From the NCBI RefSeq assembly GCF_028010285.1, contig NZ_CP116304.1, positions 2,186,501 through 2,250,500 of the forward strand: DNA of 64,000 nt, read 5' to 3'. Below, in pieces: positions 17,676 through 25,803 of the stretch (position 1 is its first letter; each line of letters opens with the position of its first letter). The stretch comes from Pseudomonas sp. Q1-7 (GTDB lineage Bacteria > Pseudomonadota > Gammaproteobacteria > Pseudomonadales > Pseudomonadaceae). The notes beneath the pieces are model-generated. The model saw nothing but the letters and a program-made list of their open reading frames with translations. It was not told the origin of the DNA and searched no databases. Position numbers and translations under genes: made by a program.

Positions 17676-17813
17676 ATGAAGAAGCGGCTAGAAGCGTGGA
17701 TGTGGCATCTGGGTGTCGCGCTGGGCCTGATCGAGGCACCGCGCCTGCAACCCATTCCGGTCCGTAGTGAAGAACAGCACCGCCTCGCCGGGCGGCGCCG
17801 CCAGAGGCAGTAA
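17676..17813 (+). CDS. Small conserved-type protein, PA1414-like
   Basis: The product is 45 aa from ATG 17676 (MKKRLEAWMWHLGVALGLIE), with AAAGGGGG 8-15 nt upstream. One short amphipathic, possibly membrane-touching helix is followed by a Pro/Arg-rich basic tail. No domain is recognised. It stands directly after the Anr-like promoter and folded leader and is convergent with the MBL gene. A function is not known; it may be secondary to the RNA. Confidence 0.65.
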   Translation: MKKRLEAWMWHLGVALGLIEAPRLQPIPVRSEEQHRLAGRRRQRQ

Positions 17814-17818
17814 CCGGC

Positions 17819-18544
17819 TTATTCGTGGGCCCTGAGCCAGTTGTCCGCCAACTCGCGCAGGCGCTCACCGGAAAAGCTGGGGAAATGACCGCCATGCACG
17901 GCGCGCACCGGAAGGTTGCGCAGCCGTGCGAGGCTTTTCGCGTAGTCGTCCAGGTTGGAGTGGTAGGCATTATCGATCAGCGGGCCGTCGTAGAGGATGT
18001 CGCCGCTGAACAGGATGCCCGTCTTCGCTTCCCACAGGCTGATGCCACCCGGTGAATGGCCGGGGGTATGCAGCACCTCGAGGACCCGGTCGCCCAGGTC
18101 CAGCACATCGCCCTCATCGATCAGCCGCGTCGCCGGTGCCGCCTTCACGCGGTATTCGGCGTAGCACAGCGGGCAGTCCGGGTGTGCGTCGAACATGTCG
18201 TCACCGACCCAGTCCGCCGCCAGGGTGTTGGCCCCGGTGGGGTTGGCGAGTATTTCCGCTTCCGCCGGGTGCACCAGGCGTTCGGGGAATTCGTGATGCC
18301 CGGCGATATGGTCGAAATGCGTGTGGCTGGCCACCGCCAGCAGCGGGCGCCGGGTCAGCCACGGCAGTTGCTCGCGCAGGCTGACCAGGCCGGAACCGGA
18401 GTCGATCAGCAGGTCGCGGTCGCGTCCCTGGACGTGCCAGATATTGCAGCGGTAGAAGGGCCGCACGAAGGGTTCACTGATCAGGCTGATGCCGTCGTAG
18501 CAGTGCTCGACGTTGAACCATTGGTCGCGGCTGACGATGTTCAT
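17819..18544 (-). CDS. MBL-fold metallo-hydrolase
   Basis: The product is 241 aa without a signal peptide. The metallo-beta-lactamase motif is complete: THFDH (SHTHFDHIAGHH), then HTPGHSPGG, SGD and a final GGH block, which give two metal sites. Such glyoxalase II-like hydrolases cut thioesters, lactones or phosphoesters; the substrate is not evident. The gene lies between the small PA1414-type ORF and the sodium symporter, both also neighbours in P. aeruginosa as I recall. Confidence 0.83.
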   Translation of the reverse strand: MNIVSRDQWFNVEHCYDGISLISEPFVRPFYRCNIWHVQGRDRDLLIDSGSGLVSLREQLPWLTRRPLLAVASHTHFDHIAGHHEFPERLVHPAEAEILANPTGANTLAADWVGDDMFDAHPDCPLCYAEYRVKAAPATRLIDEGDVLDLGDRVLEVLHTPGHSPGGISLWEAKTGILFSGDILYDGPLIDNAYHSNLDDYAKSLARLRNLPVRAVHGGHFPSFSGERLRELADNWLRAHE

Positions 18545-18589
18545 GGGGGACCATGCAAGGGCGAACTACCTGCCTGCAGGATGGCACCT

Positions 18590-18683
18590 GTGGGGGCGAA
18601 TTCATTCGCCAAGCAGACCGAAGGTCTGTCCTGGATCTCGAAGTGGGGCGGCTTGGCCGTTCTTGGCGAATGAGTTCGGGAGC
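18590..18683. repeat. REP-like palindrome, copy d
   Basis: The left arm TGTGGGGGCGAATTCATTCG is intact; the right arm (GGCGAATGAGTTCGGGAGCGG) is decayed. CAGACC/GGTCTG forms an inner hairpin. It lies between the symporter terminator and the MBL start. Confidence 0.7.
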
Positions 18684-18697
18684 GGCTCGGCCGGAAC

Positions 18698-18732
18698 AAA
18701 AAAGCCCCGGTCGGCGGGGCCGGACCGGGGCG
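18698..18732 (-). terminator. Intrinsic terminator of the symporter gene
   Basis: The 9-bp stem GCCCCGGTC/GACCGGGGC is followed on the minus strand by TTTTTTGTT. It lies 36 bp after the symporter stop. Confidence 0.88.
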
Positions 18733-18767
18733 GTAAGGGCCGCCTCAGGGGAGAGGCGGCAGTGCAT

Positions 18768-20153
18768 TCAGGCCAGTTCGCCGGCCGCCGTCGGGCGGCG
18801 CGACAGCAGGCTGATCGCCACGAAGCTCACCGCGCCGACAGCCAGGCTGTAGTAGATCGGGGTGTTGGCTTCCAGGCCGTCGGCGTACATGAAGATGCAG
18901 GCGGTGATGCTGCCCAGGACCATGCTGGCGATGGCGCCGGCGGTGCTGGCGCGCTTCCAGTAGATGGCGCCCAGCAGCGGGATCAGCATGCCGCCCACCA
19001 GCAGGTTGTAGGCCAGGGTCAGGGCACTGATCACGTCGCTCACGACCAGGGCGATGCCCAGTACCACGACGCCCAGCAGCAGGGTGAACAGGCGGTTCTT
19101 GTGCGCGTCGCCTTCGTCGTCGGTGCGGCCACCCAGCAGCGGCCAGAGATCCTGGGCAGCAGTGGTGGAGGCGGCGAGCAGGCCGGCGCTGGCGGTGGAC
19201 ATCAGGGCGGCCAGGGCGGCGGCGACCACCAGGCCACGGATGCCATCCGGCAGGGTGGTGTCGACGATGGTGGCGAAGGCGTTGTTGACGTTGTCCAGGT
19301 CAGGCAGCAGCACCTTGGCGGCCATGCCGATCAGGGCGCCGGCCAGGCCGTAGAGCACGCAGTAGACGCCGGCGGCGGTGCCGGAAACCTTGGCCACGGT
19401 CTCGCTGCGGGCGGTGAACACGCGCTGCCAGATGTCCTGGCCGATGAAGATGCCGAAGAAGTAGATCAGGAAGTAGGTGATGATGGTGTCCCAGCCGATG
19501 GCGGTCAGGGAGAAGTAGCTTTCCGGCAGCTTGGCCACCAGGGCATCCCAGCCACCCGCATCGCTCATGGTCATCGGCAGCAGGATGAATACCAGGCCGA
19601 TGGTCATGATCAGGAACTGCACGATGTCGGTCAGGGTCAGGGACCACATGCCGCCGATGGTGGAGTAGGCGACCACGATGCCGCCGCCGATCAGTACGGA
19701 CATCCAGAACGGCAGGCCGAACAGCACCTGCATGACGGTGCCGATGGCGATGGTGGAGGTGGCGCCGATCATCAGCGCGTACACCAGCATGATCGCGGCG
19801 CTGGCATGGCGGGCGGTCGGGTTGTAGCGACGCTCCAGCACCTGGGTCACGGTGTAGATTTTCAGTTTCAGCAGTGGCTTGGCCAGGAACAGGCTGATGC
19901 CCATGATGCCGAAGCCGAGGCTGGCGCAGAGCCAGAAGCCGGAAATGCCGTGGACGTAGCCCAGGCGGACGGTGCCGATGGTGGCGGCGCCGCCGAGCAC
20001 GGTGGCGGCCATGGTACCCAGGTAGAAGCCCGGCCCGAGGTTGCGCCCGGCCACCAGGTAGTCTTCGCGGGTCTTGGCGCGGCGCATGCCGTACCAGCCC
20101 AGCGTGAGCATGGCAGCTACGTATAGGAGTACTACGAAAATATCCAAAGCCAT
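18768..20153 (-). CDS. Sodium:solute symporter (SSS family)
   Basis: The product is 461 aa with about 13 hydrophobic helices. It opens DIFVVLLYVAAMLTLGWYGM and carries REDYLVAGRNLGPG, the usual SSS N-terminal loop. It is an inner-membrane sodium-coupled importer. By gene order it corresponds to the symporter two or three genes from gbuA in P. aeruginosa, so guanidinobutyrate or a related amine acid is a reasonable but unproved substrate. The leader has ACAACAATAG, a near-match to the AAnAAnAA motif. Its own terminator follows. Confidence 0.87.
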   Translation of the reverse strand: MALDIFVVLLYVAAMLTLGWYGMRRAKTREDYLVAGRNLGPGFYLGTMAATVLGGAATIGTVRLGYVHGISGFWLCASLGFGIMGISLFLAKPLLKLKIYTVTQVLERRYNPTARHASAAIMLVYALMIGATSTIAIGTVMQVLFGLPFWMSVLIGGGIVVAYSTIGGMWSLTLTDIVQFLIMTIGLVFILLPMTMSDAGGWDALVAKLPESYFSLTAIGWDTIITYFLIYFFGIFIGQDIWQRVFTARSETVAKVSGTAAGVYCVLYGLAGALIGMAAKVLLPDLDNVNNAFATIVDTTLPDGIRGLVVAAALAALMSTASAGLLAASTTAAQDLWPLLGGRTDDEGDAHKNRLFTLLLGVVVLGIALVVSDVISALTLAYNLLVGGMLIPLLGAIYWKRASTAGAIASMVLGSITACIFMYADGLEANTPIYYSLAVGAVSFVAISLLSRRPTAAGELA

Positions 20154-20179
20154 TTCAGGTCTCTCTTTCTATTGTTGTA

Positions 20180-20202
20180 GCCGCGGCGGCTAAGGCCGCG
20201 GC
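20180..20202 (-). promoter_or_regulatory. Perfect 8-bp hairpin between aldolase and symporter genes
   Basis: GCCGCGGC/GCCGCGGC with a 7-nt loop lies between the two minus-strand genes. No T-run follows in the direction of transcription, so it may damp readthrough or protect the 3' end rather than terminate fully. Confidence 0.35.
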
Positions 20203-20261
20203 AGGTGTTGCAAGGCGCGCAACGCTTCACACTGCGCCGTTTCAAAGCAATCCTGCTTTTC

Positions 20262-20984
20262 CTAGTCCTTGTATTCCGGGCACTCCCTTTCGAGCTTGCG
20301 CAACCAGGCCTCCCAGACCAGATGGCGCTGCCATTCGGCGGCCTGGAATTGTTCGCATGCGTGCAGGCTCAGTGCTGTAGGCATCTCTCTGATCCCGCGT
20401 AGGCCGGAGGCGGCGATCTGTATCTCGCAGGCCTTGTTCAGGTAGTACATGACGTAGAAGGCGTCGGCGACGCTGGCGCCGACGCTGAGCAGGCCGTGAT
20501 GGCGCAGCATCAGGGCGATGTTGTCGCCCAGCGATGCCACCAGGCGCTCGCGCTCGCCCAGGTCCAGGGCGATGCCTTCGTAGGTGTGGTAGCCGACCCG
20601 CTGGTGGAACTCGGCGCTGATCTGGTTGAGCTGGGCCAGGCCGTTGTCCGCCGCGGCCACTGCCATGCCCGCCAGGGTATGGGTGTGGATCACGCAGTGG
20701 GCGTCGGCGCGGGCCATGTGCACTGCGCTGTGGATGGTGAAGCCGGCGATGTTGTAATCGGCGTTGCCTTCCACCACGCGGCCGTGCATGTCGACCACGA
20801 TCAGGTCGCTGGCGCGGATTTCCTCGAACATCAACCCGAAGGGGTTGATCAGGAAGCGCGGTTCCACGCCGGGCAGGCGCACCGAGAAGTGGGTGTAGAG
20901 GGTGTCGTCCCAGCCAAACAGGGCGGCCAGCCGGTAGGCGGCCGCCAGGTCACGGCGCAGGAGGGCTTCGTTCTGCATGTTCAT
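20262..20984 (-). CDS. Class II aldolase/adducin-family protein
   Basis: The product is 240 aa. Zinc-binding His residues are seen in IHTHT and in LRHHGLLS, with Glu in SAEFHQRVGY. The family cleaves or isomerises phosphorylated or free hydroxy-acids and sugars, but many members have unknown substrates. Its ATG overlaps the stop of the ABC ATPase by one base (TGATG), so it belongs to the amino-acid transporter operon. That suggests the substrate is imported by this ABC system; this is inference. Confidence 0.8.
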   Translation of the reverse strand: MNMQNEALLRRDLAAAYRLAALFGWDDTLYTHFSVRLPGVEPRFLINPFGLMFEEIRASDLIVVDMHGRVVEGNADYNIAGFTIHSAVHMARADAHCVIHTHTLAGMAVAAADNGLAQLNQISAEFHQRVGYHTYEGIALDLGERERLVASLGDNIALMLRHHGLLSVGASVADAFYVMYYLNKACEIQIAASGLRGIREMPTALSLHACEQFQAAEWQRHLVWEAWLRKLERECPEYKD

Positions 20985-21715
20985 CAGTGCCGGATCTGCG
21001 AGAGGAAGGCCCGCGTGCGCGGGTGCTGCGGGTTATCGAAGAATTCGGCCGGCGTGGCGGTTTCCACGATCTGGCCGGCGTCCATGAACACCACGCGGTC
21101 GGCCACCTTGCGGGCGAAGCCCATCTCGTGGGTCACGCAGAGCATGGTCATGCCGTCCTGGGCCAGCTCGGTCATCACGTCCAGCACCTCGCCGACCATT
21201 TCCGGGTCCAGTGCCGAGGTGGGCTCGTCGAACAGCATCACCTTCGGGCTCATGCACAGGGCACGGGCGATGGCCACGCGCTGTTGCTGGCCGCCGGAGA
21301 GCTGGCCGGGCTTCTTGTGCGCCTGGGAGCCGATGTGCACGCGGTTGAGGTAGCGCAGGGCCAGTTCCTCGGCTTCCTTGCGGCCCAGGCCACGGACCTT
21401 CATCGGCGCCAGGGTGCAGTTCTCCAGCACGGTCAGGTGGGGGAACAGGTTGAAGTTCTGGAACACCATGCCCACCTCGCGGCGTACGTGGTCGCTGCCG
21501 GCCTTGGTGGCGATGTCCTGATCCTCCACCGTGATGGTGCCGGTGTCGTGGGGGTTGAGGCGGTTGATGCAGCGGATCAGGGTGGACTTACCGGAACCGG
21601 ACGGGCCGCAGATGACGATCTTCTCGCCCTGGCGCACGGAGAGGTTGATGCCCTGCAGCACCTGGAAGTCCTCATAGCGCTTGCCGACGTTCTGCAGACG
21701 GATGATTTCGTTCAT
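20984..21715 (-). CDS. Polar amino-acid ABC transporter, ATP-binding protein
   Basis: The product is 243 aa from ATG 21715 ([20 protein letters not shown]). Walker A is GPSGSGKST, the signature LSGGQQQR and Walker [10 protein letters not shown]. It closely follows the GlnQ/HisP/AotP type (Q-loop in [17 protein letters not shown]). It energises uptake at the inner membrane with the permease at 21726 and the binding protein at 22573. The three genes and the aldolase form one minus-strand operon. Confidence 0.92.
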   Translation of the reverse strand: MNEIIRLQNVGKRYEDFQVLQGINLSVRQGEKIVICGPSGSGKSTLIRCINRLNPHDTGTITVEDQDIATKAGSDHVRREVGMVFQNFNLFPHLTVLENCTLAPMKVRGLGRKEAEELALRYLNRVHIGSQAHKKPGQLSGGQQQRVAIARALCMSPKVMLFDEPTSALDPEMVGEVLDVMTELAQDGMTMLCVTHEMGFARKVADRVVFMDAGQIVETATPAEFFDNPQHPRTRAFLSQIRH

Positions 21716-21725
21716 GGCGAGCTCC

Positions 21726-22469
21726 TCAGATACGGCGCATGCGGGCCAGGGTGCGTTGCACCAGGCCAACGGATTTGCTGCTGGTGCTGGTATGGGCATC
21801 CCATGCCAGGCGCCGTTCCAGGCCACCCTGCATCCAGGTCAGGGTGTAAACCATGACGAGGTAGTAGACGAGGGCGACGGCGTAGTACTCGGAGAACTGG
21901 AAGGTGGTCGAGACGGTCTGCGAGGTCACCGCCATCAGTTCCTGCAGGGAAATCACCGAAGCCAGCGAGGTGATTTTCAGCAGGGTGATGAATTCGTTGG
22001 CGGTCGGCGGCACGGCGATGCGCGCGGCCTGCGGCATGACGACGTAGCGGAAGGTGTGCCAGCGCGACAGGCCCAGTGCGTGGCCGGCGGCGTACTGGCC
22101 CTTGTCCACGGCTTTCAGTGCGGCGCGGTTGATCTCCACCTGGTAGGCGGCTTCGTTGATCGACAGCGCGATCCAGGCGGCGATGAAGGGGGTGAACCAC
22201 TCTTCACGGAACACCGGGAAGAACTGCGGCAAGGCGTTCCACACGAACAGCAGCTGCAGCAGGGTGGGCGCGCCTCGGAACACGCTGAGCACGCCGCGCA
22301 GGGTGCTGCGCCAGAAGTTCGCCGGGCCGTCCAGGGCGAGGGCGCAGGGAATGGAAATCAGGATGCCCACGGAATGGGACACCAGCGCCAGGATCAGGGT
22401 GATACAGGCGCCGCGGAAGAAGTGCCAGGACGTCAGGGCGTCCCAGAAGACAGTTACATCGAAGTTCAT
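21726..22469 (-). CDS. Polar amino-acid ABC transporter, permease
   Basis: The product is 247 aa from ATG 22469 ([20 protein letters not shown]); the frame is open 26 codons further through a palindromic repeat. The His/Glu/Gln/Arg-type permease signature is present: [20 protein letters not shown] followed by a VVMPQA-type EAA loop. Only one permease gene is seen, so the channel is probably a homodimer. It ends 10 bp before the ATPase start. Confidence 0.9.
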   Translation of the reverse strand: MNFDVTVFWDALTSWHFFRGACITLILALVSHSVGILISIPCALALDGPANFWRSTLRGVLSVFRGAPTLLQLLFVWNALPQFFPVFREEWFTPFIAAWIALSINEAAYQVEINRAALKAVDKGQYAAGHALGLSRWHTFRYVVMPQAARIAVPPTANEFITLLKITSLASVISLQELMAVTSQTVSTTFQFSEYYAVALVYYLVMVYTLTWMQGGLERRLAWDAHTSTSSKSVGLVQRTLARMRRI

Positions 22470-22506
22470 GTACGTGTCCTGCGTGAAAGGAAGCGAGCAT
22501 TCAGCC

Positions 22507-22565
22507 TCCTCTCCATCGACGGGAGAGGGCCGGGGAGAGGGCGACATCGCACCCTCTCCGCCGGG
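22507..22565. repeat. CCTCACCCC/CCCTCTCCC palindromic repeat, copy 2
   Basis: GGGAGAGGGCCGGGGAGAGGG and ACCCTCTCCGCCGGGGG are an inverted, partly degenerate copy of the repeat at 2259-2299. It lies between the binding-protein and permease genes. Confidence 0.6.
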
Positions 22566-22572
22566 GGAGCTG

Positions 22573-23397
22573 TCAGTGCGCGGCGGTTTCCAGGTTGGCT
22601 GGATCGAGCTTCCATTTCTCGGCGATGGCCTTCAGGGTTCCATCGGCCTTCAGGGCAGACACGGCGTCCTCGACGGCCTGCTTGTCTTCCGGGTTCGGCC
22701 GCATGTAGGCGCCGAAGATGTCCTTCTCGGGGAAGGCGTAGAGGGTCTTGAACTGGCCGGGGGTCTGCAGTTCGCGGTAGGCCAGTTCGGTGTCCTGGGA
22801 CAGGCCGGCGGCGGCGCGGCCCACCAGCACCTGCTGGGCGACGTCGCTGCCCTTCGGATAGGTCTGCAGGGTCGCCGGGGTCTTGCCGGCGGCTTTCAGC
22901 TCTTCGTTGAGCTTCTCCATGATGGTCACGTAGCGGGTGCCGGACTGCACCGCCACCACCTTGCCGGAGAGGTCTTCCAGCGCGTTCAGCTTGAGCTCGC
23001 TCTTGCCGCTGCCGAAGACGATGGTGGCGCTGGACAGGTAGGCCACGGCATTCAGCTTCTGGATGCGCTCAGGGGTGATCAGGGTGCCGCTGATGACCGC
23101 GTCGCAACGCTGGGCATCCAGGCCGGGGAGTAAGCCGGTGAACTCGGTGACGATGAAGCGTGGCTTAACGCCCCAATGCTTGGCCAGGGCGCGGATCAGG
23201 TCCGCGTCGAAGCCGCTGGGTTCGCGGTCACCGGTCTTCTCGAAGAACTCCAGCGGCGGGAAGGTCGGGTCGGAGCAGACCTGGAAGCTTCCCGAACTCA
23301 CGAACGAGGGTTTGCCATCGGCGGCCATGGCGCCACCCGTGACGGTGGCGGCGAACAGGCCGGCGAGGGCGAACAGTTTCAGCGGACGATTGCTCAT
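22573..23397 (-). CDS. Polar amino-acid ABC transporter, periplasmic binding protein
   Basis: The product is 274 aa from ATG 23397 (MSNRPLKLFALAGLF), with AAGGAG 7 nt upstream. A signal peptide ends GGAMAA. The SBP_bac_3 domain is typical: VCSDPTFPPLEFFEKTGDREP, then SGFDADLIRALAKHWG and QSGTRYVTIMEK. It captures a polar or cationic amino-acid-like solute. A perfect AACAACAA motif lies 31-38 nt before the start. Divergence of its ligand cannot be read from sequence; proximity to gbuA suggests a guanidino or amino acid. Confidence 0.9.
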   Translation of the reverse strand: MSNRPLKLFALAGLFAATVTGGAMAADGKPSFVSSGSFQVCSDPTFPPLEFFEKTGDREPSGFDADLIRALAKHWGVKPRFIVTEFTGLLPGLDAQRCDAVISGTLITPERIQKLNAVAYLSSATIVFGSGKSELKLNALEDLSGKVVAVQSGTRYVTIMEKLNEELKAAGKTPATLQTYPKGSDVAQQVLVGRAAAGLSQDTELAYRELQTPGQFKTLYAFPEKDIFGAYMRPNPEDKQAVEDAVSALKADGTLKAIAEKWKLDPANLETAAH

Positions 23398-23427
23398 CGT
23401 TAACTCCTTCAAGGCGTATTGCAGTGG

Positions 23428-23435
23428 TTGTTGTT
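23428..23435 (-). promoter_or_regulatory. AAnAAnAA (Crc/Hfq-type) motif in the ABC operon leader
   Basis: The minus-strand leader contains ACAACAACAACC; AACAACAA matches AAnAAnAA exactly, about 20 nt upstream of the Shine-Dalgarno. Confidence 0.45.
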
Positions 23436-23470
23436 GTAGGCAGTCGCAATAAGGTGGAGCTACTTCATTG

Positions 23471-23638
23471 TCACGCGGCTTCAGGCGAACCCTGGGCGGC
23501 GGTTTGGGAATCCTTGCCCGGAGGCCGCGGACGGCGGCCGCTTCCGGGATCGGCCGACACGTGCTGGTGACAGGCCAGCCAGCGTCCGCCGTCGTGCGCT
23601 TGGCGGGTGGCCTCCAGGACCTGTCGCCGTTCGTCCAC
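23471..23638 (-). CDS. Small hypothetical protein downstream of gbuA
   Basis: A 55-codon frame starts at GTG 23638 (MDERRQVLEATRQAHDGGRW) 8 nt after the gbuA stop, with GAGAA 7-11 nt upstream, and ends at TGA 23471. The first half looks like a folded helix with a Trp/Cys/His pair (WLACHQH); the second half is Pro/Ser/Gly-rich. P. aeruginosa has a small gene (PA1420) at this position, as I remember. The alternative is untranslated 3' sequence. Confidence 0.45.
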   Translation of the reverse strand: MDERRQVLEATRQAHDGGRWLACHQHVSADPGSGRRPRPPGKDSQTAAQGSPEAA

Positions 23639-23646
23639 GGTGGTTC

Positions 23647-24606
23647 TCAGCGCCGCTCGACACCCGGCAGGACGCAGAGCATTTCGTACAGCAGGTTGGC
23701 GCCCAGCAGCGAGGTGTTTCCGGTGGTGTCGTACGGCGGGGAGACCTCGACCAGGTCGCAGCCGATGATGTCCAGGCCCTGGCAGCCACGGATGATTTCC
23801 ATCGCCTGGATGGTGGTCAGGCCGCCGATTTCCGGGGTGCCGGTGCCGGGCGCCCAGGCCGGGTCGATGCCGTCGATGTCGAAGGTGAGGTACACCGGGC
23901 CGCCGCCGACCTTTTCGCGGACTTCCGCCATCAGCGGCGCCAGCGACTTGTGCCAGCACTCTTCGGCCTGGACCACGCGGAAGCCCTGCTTGCGGCTCCA
24001 GTTGAAGTCTTCGGCGGTGTAGCCCTGGGCGCGCAGGCCGATCTGCACCACGCGGTCGCAGTCGATCAGGCCTTCTTCGGCGGCGCGGCGGAAGGTGGTG
24101 CCGTGGGCGACCTTCTCGCCGAACATTTCATCGTTGACGTCGGCGTGGGCGTCGATGTGCACCAGGCCGACCTTGCCGTGCTTCTTGTGGATGGCACGCA
24201 GGATCGGCAGGGTGATGGTGTGGTCGCCGCCGAGGGTCAGCGGGACGATGCCATGGCCGAGGATGCGGTCGTACTCTTCCTCGATGATGCGCACGGCTTC
24301 TTTCAGGTTGAAGGTGTTGATCGCCACGTCGCCGATGTCGGCGATGTTCAGCGAGTCGAAGGGAGCGGCGCCGGTCGCCATGTTGTACGGGCGGATCATC
24401 ACCGATTCGGCGCGGATCTGGCGCGGACCGAAGCGGGTACCGGAACGCAGGGAGGTGCCGATGTCCAGCGGCACGCCGACGAAGGCGGCGTCCAGGGCGT
24501 CGAGTTCGGCGGGGGTCTGGACGTGCGGCAGGCGAAGCATGGTGGCGATACCGCCGAAACGGGGCATCTCATTGCCGCCCAGGGGCTGATGGAGTGTCTT
24601 GTCCAC
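23647..24606 (-). CDS. gbuA: Guanidinobutyrase (agmatinase/ureohydrolase family)
   Basis: The product is 319 aa, starting at GTG 24606 (MDKTLHQPLGGNEMPRFGG). Binuclear Mn ligands are present: H129 in GGDHT, D152/H154/D156 in DAHADVND, D243/D245 in FDIDGIDPA. The sequence follows P. aeruginosa GbuA closely as I recall it (MDKxLHQPLGGNEMPRFGGI), which hydrolyses 4-guanidinobutyrate to GABA and urea. The divergent LysR gene at 24898 is the expected GbuR. The leader holds ACAACCACAACAACG 12-30 nt before the start. A urea transporter gene lies elsewhere in the window. Confidence 0.9.
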   Translation of the reverse strand: MDKTLHQPLGGNEMPRFGGIATMLRLPHVQTPAELDALDAAFVGVPLDIGTSLRSGTRFGPRQIRAESVMIRPYNMATGAAPFDSLNIADIGDVAINTFNLKEAVRIIEEEYDRILGHGIVPLTLGGDHTITLPILRAIHKKHGKVGLVHIDAHADVNDEMFGEKVAHGTTFRRAAEEGLIDCDRVVQIGLRAQGYTAEDFNWSRKQGFRVVQAEECWHKSLAPLMAEVREKVGGGPVYLTFDIDGIDPAWAPGTGTPEIGGLTTIQAMEIIRGCQGLDIIGCDLVEVSPPYDTTGNTSLLGANLLYEMLCVLPGVERR

Positions 24607-24761
24607 GGGGTGGCCTCACGTTGTTGTGGTTGTAGGTTGTGGGCCGATTCTGGTGGCTGTGCCATCCGTGAAAAATCGCTGGTGGCAAATAATTACTTCA
24701 AGGATTTCTAAACTATCGGGAGCGGGTACACTGCCGGGCTCAGGTCAGGAGTACCTGTTCT

Positions 24762-24863
24762 TGCGGGAGCGAATTCATTCGCGAAAGGCCGTGCAGCGGC
24801 CCAAAGGCATACCAGGGAGCGGGCAGGCCTGCGGCCTGCATCGCGAATGAATTCGCTCCCACA
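24762..24863. repeat. REP-like palindrome, copy e
   Basis: TGCGGGAGCGAATTCATTCG and the complement of CGAATGAATTCGCTCCCACA bound it, with an inner GGCCGTGCAGCGGCC hairpin. It lies in the gbuA-gbuR divergent region, 100 bp or more from both promoters, just 34 bp before the gbuR start. Confidence 0.78.
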
Positions 24864-24897
24864 GTCGATAGCCTCTCTGATGCCCGATGGAGCCCCC

Positions 24898-25791
24898 ATG
24901 TCCACCGCCATGCCCGACCTCAAGCTCCTGCGCATCTTCGCCAGCGTGGTCCGCCACCAGGGTTTCGCGGCCGCGCAGCAGGAACTGAACCTTTCCACCT
25001 CGGCCATCAGCACCTACATGAGCCAACTGGAAGGGCAGGTGGGCCTGACCCTCTGCCATCGGGGCCGGGGCGGCTTCCGCCTGACCAGCAAGGGGGAACT
25101 GTTCTACCAGGAGACCCTGCGTCTTCTCGGCGAGCTGGAAAGCTTCGAGCGTTATTCGGCGTCCCTCAAGGGCGAACTGCGCGGCACCCTCAACCTCGGC
25201 GTCCTCGACTCCACCGTGAGCGACCCGGCGCTGCCGCTGGCCGAGGTCATCGGTGCCTACAGCCAGGAGCACGCGGCGGTGCACCTGCACCTGTCGGTGA
25301 TGAGCCCCTACGACCTGCAGCTCGGCGTGCTGGACAACCGCCTGGACCTGGCCATCGGCGCCTTTTCCACGCGCATGAACGGTCTGGTCTACCAGCCGCT
25401 CTACCGCGAACAGCACTGGCTCTACTGCAGCGAACGCCACCCGCTGTATGGCGAACGGCGCATTCCCGCTGAACTCATCACCCAACAGCGCATGGTGGGG
25501 CGTGGCTACTGGAGCCAGGCGGAGCTGGCGCGGCATGGTTTCAAGCACAGCGCGGCGACGGTGGAGTCCATGGAAGCGCAGCTGATCCTGGTGCTGTCCG
25601 GCGCCTACATCGGCTACCTGCCGGAGCACTACGCCCAGCCCTGGGTGGAGCAGAAGCGCCTGCGGGCACTGCTGCCGGCCACCTTCGGCTACCAGGCGCC
25701 GTTCTCCATGATCCTGCGCCGGGGGCGCGCCAAGGAGCCGCTGATCCTGACCTTCCGCGACCTGCTGCGTGCGCAGCTCAACCTGCGCTGA
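24898..25791 (+). CDS. gbuR: LysR-family regulator, GbuR-like
   Basis: The product is 297 aa from ATG 24898 (MSTAMPDLKLLRIFASVVRH), with GGAG 7 nt upstream. An in-frame ATG at 24847 lies inside REP element e and was rejected. The HTH reads GFAAAQQELNLSTSAISTYM; the LysR effector domain follows. It is divergent from gbuA, as gbuR is in P. aeruginosa, and is expected to activate gbuA with guanidinobutyrate. Confidence 0.82.
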   Translation: MSTAMPDLKLLRIFASVVRHQGFAAAQQELNLSTSAISTYMSQLEGQVGLTLCHRGRGGFRLTSKGELFYQETLRLLGELESFERYSASLKGELRGTLNLGVLDSTVSDPALPLAEVIGAYSQEHAAVHLHLSVMSPYDLQLGVLDNRLDLAIGAFSTRMNGLVYQPLYREQHWLYCSERHPLYGERRIPAELITQQRMVGRGYWSQAELARHGFKHSAATVESMEAQLILVLSGAYIGYLPEHYAQPWVEQKRLRALLPATFGYQAPFSMILRRGRAKEPLILTFRDLLRAQLNLR

Positions 25792-25803
25792 GGAGTTGCC
25801 GTC

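Noticed and set aside
23471-23789. Possible remnant of an oligopeptide ABC ATPase C-terminus (WLACHQH resembles the oligopeptide-HPY end)
   Set aside because: The resemblance is limited to a few residues and the frame starts freshly after gbuA; a small separate ORF explains it better.
24847-24897. Upstream start for gbuR at 24847
   Set aside because: The added residues are encoded by the REP-like repeat and the canonical LysR start with a nearby GGAG is at 24898.
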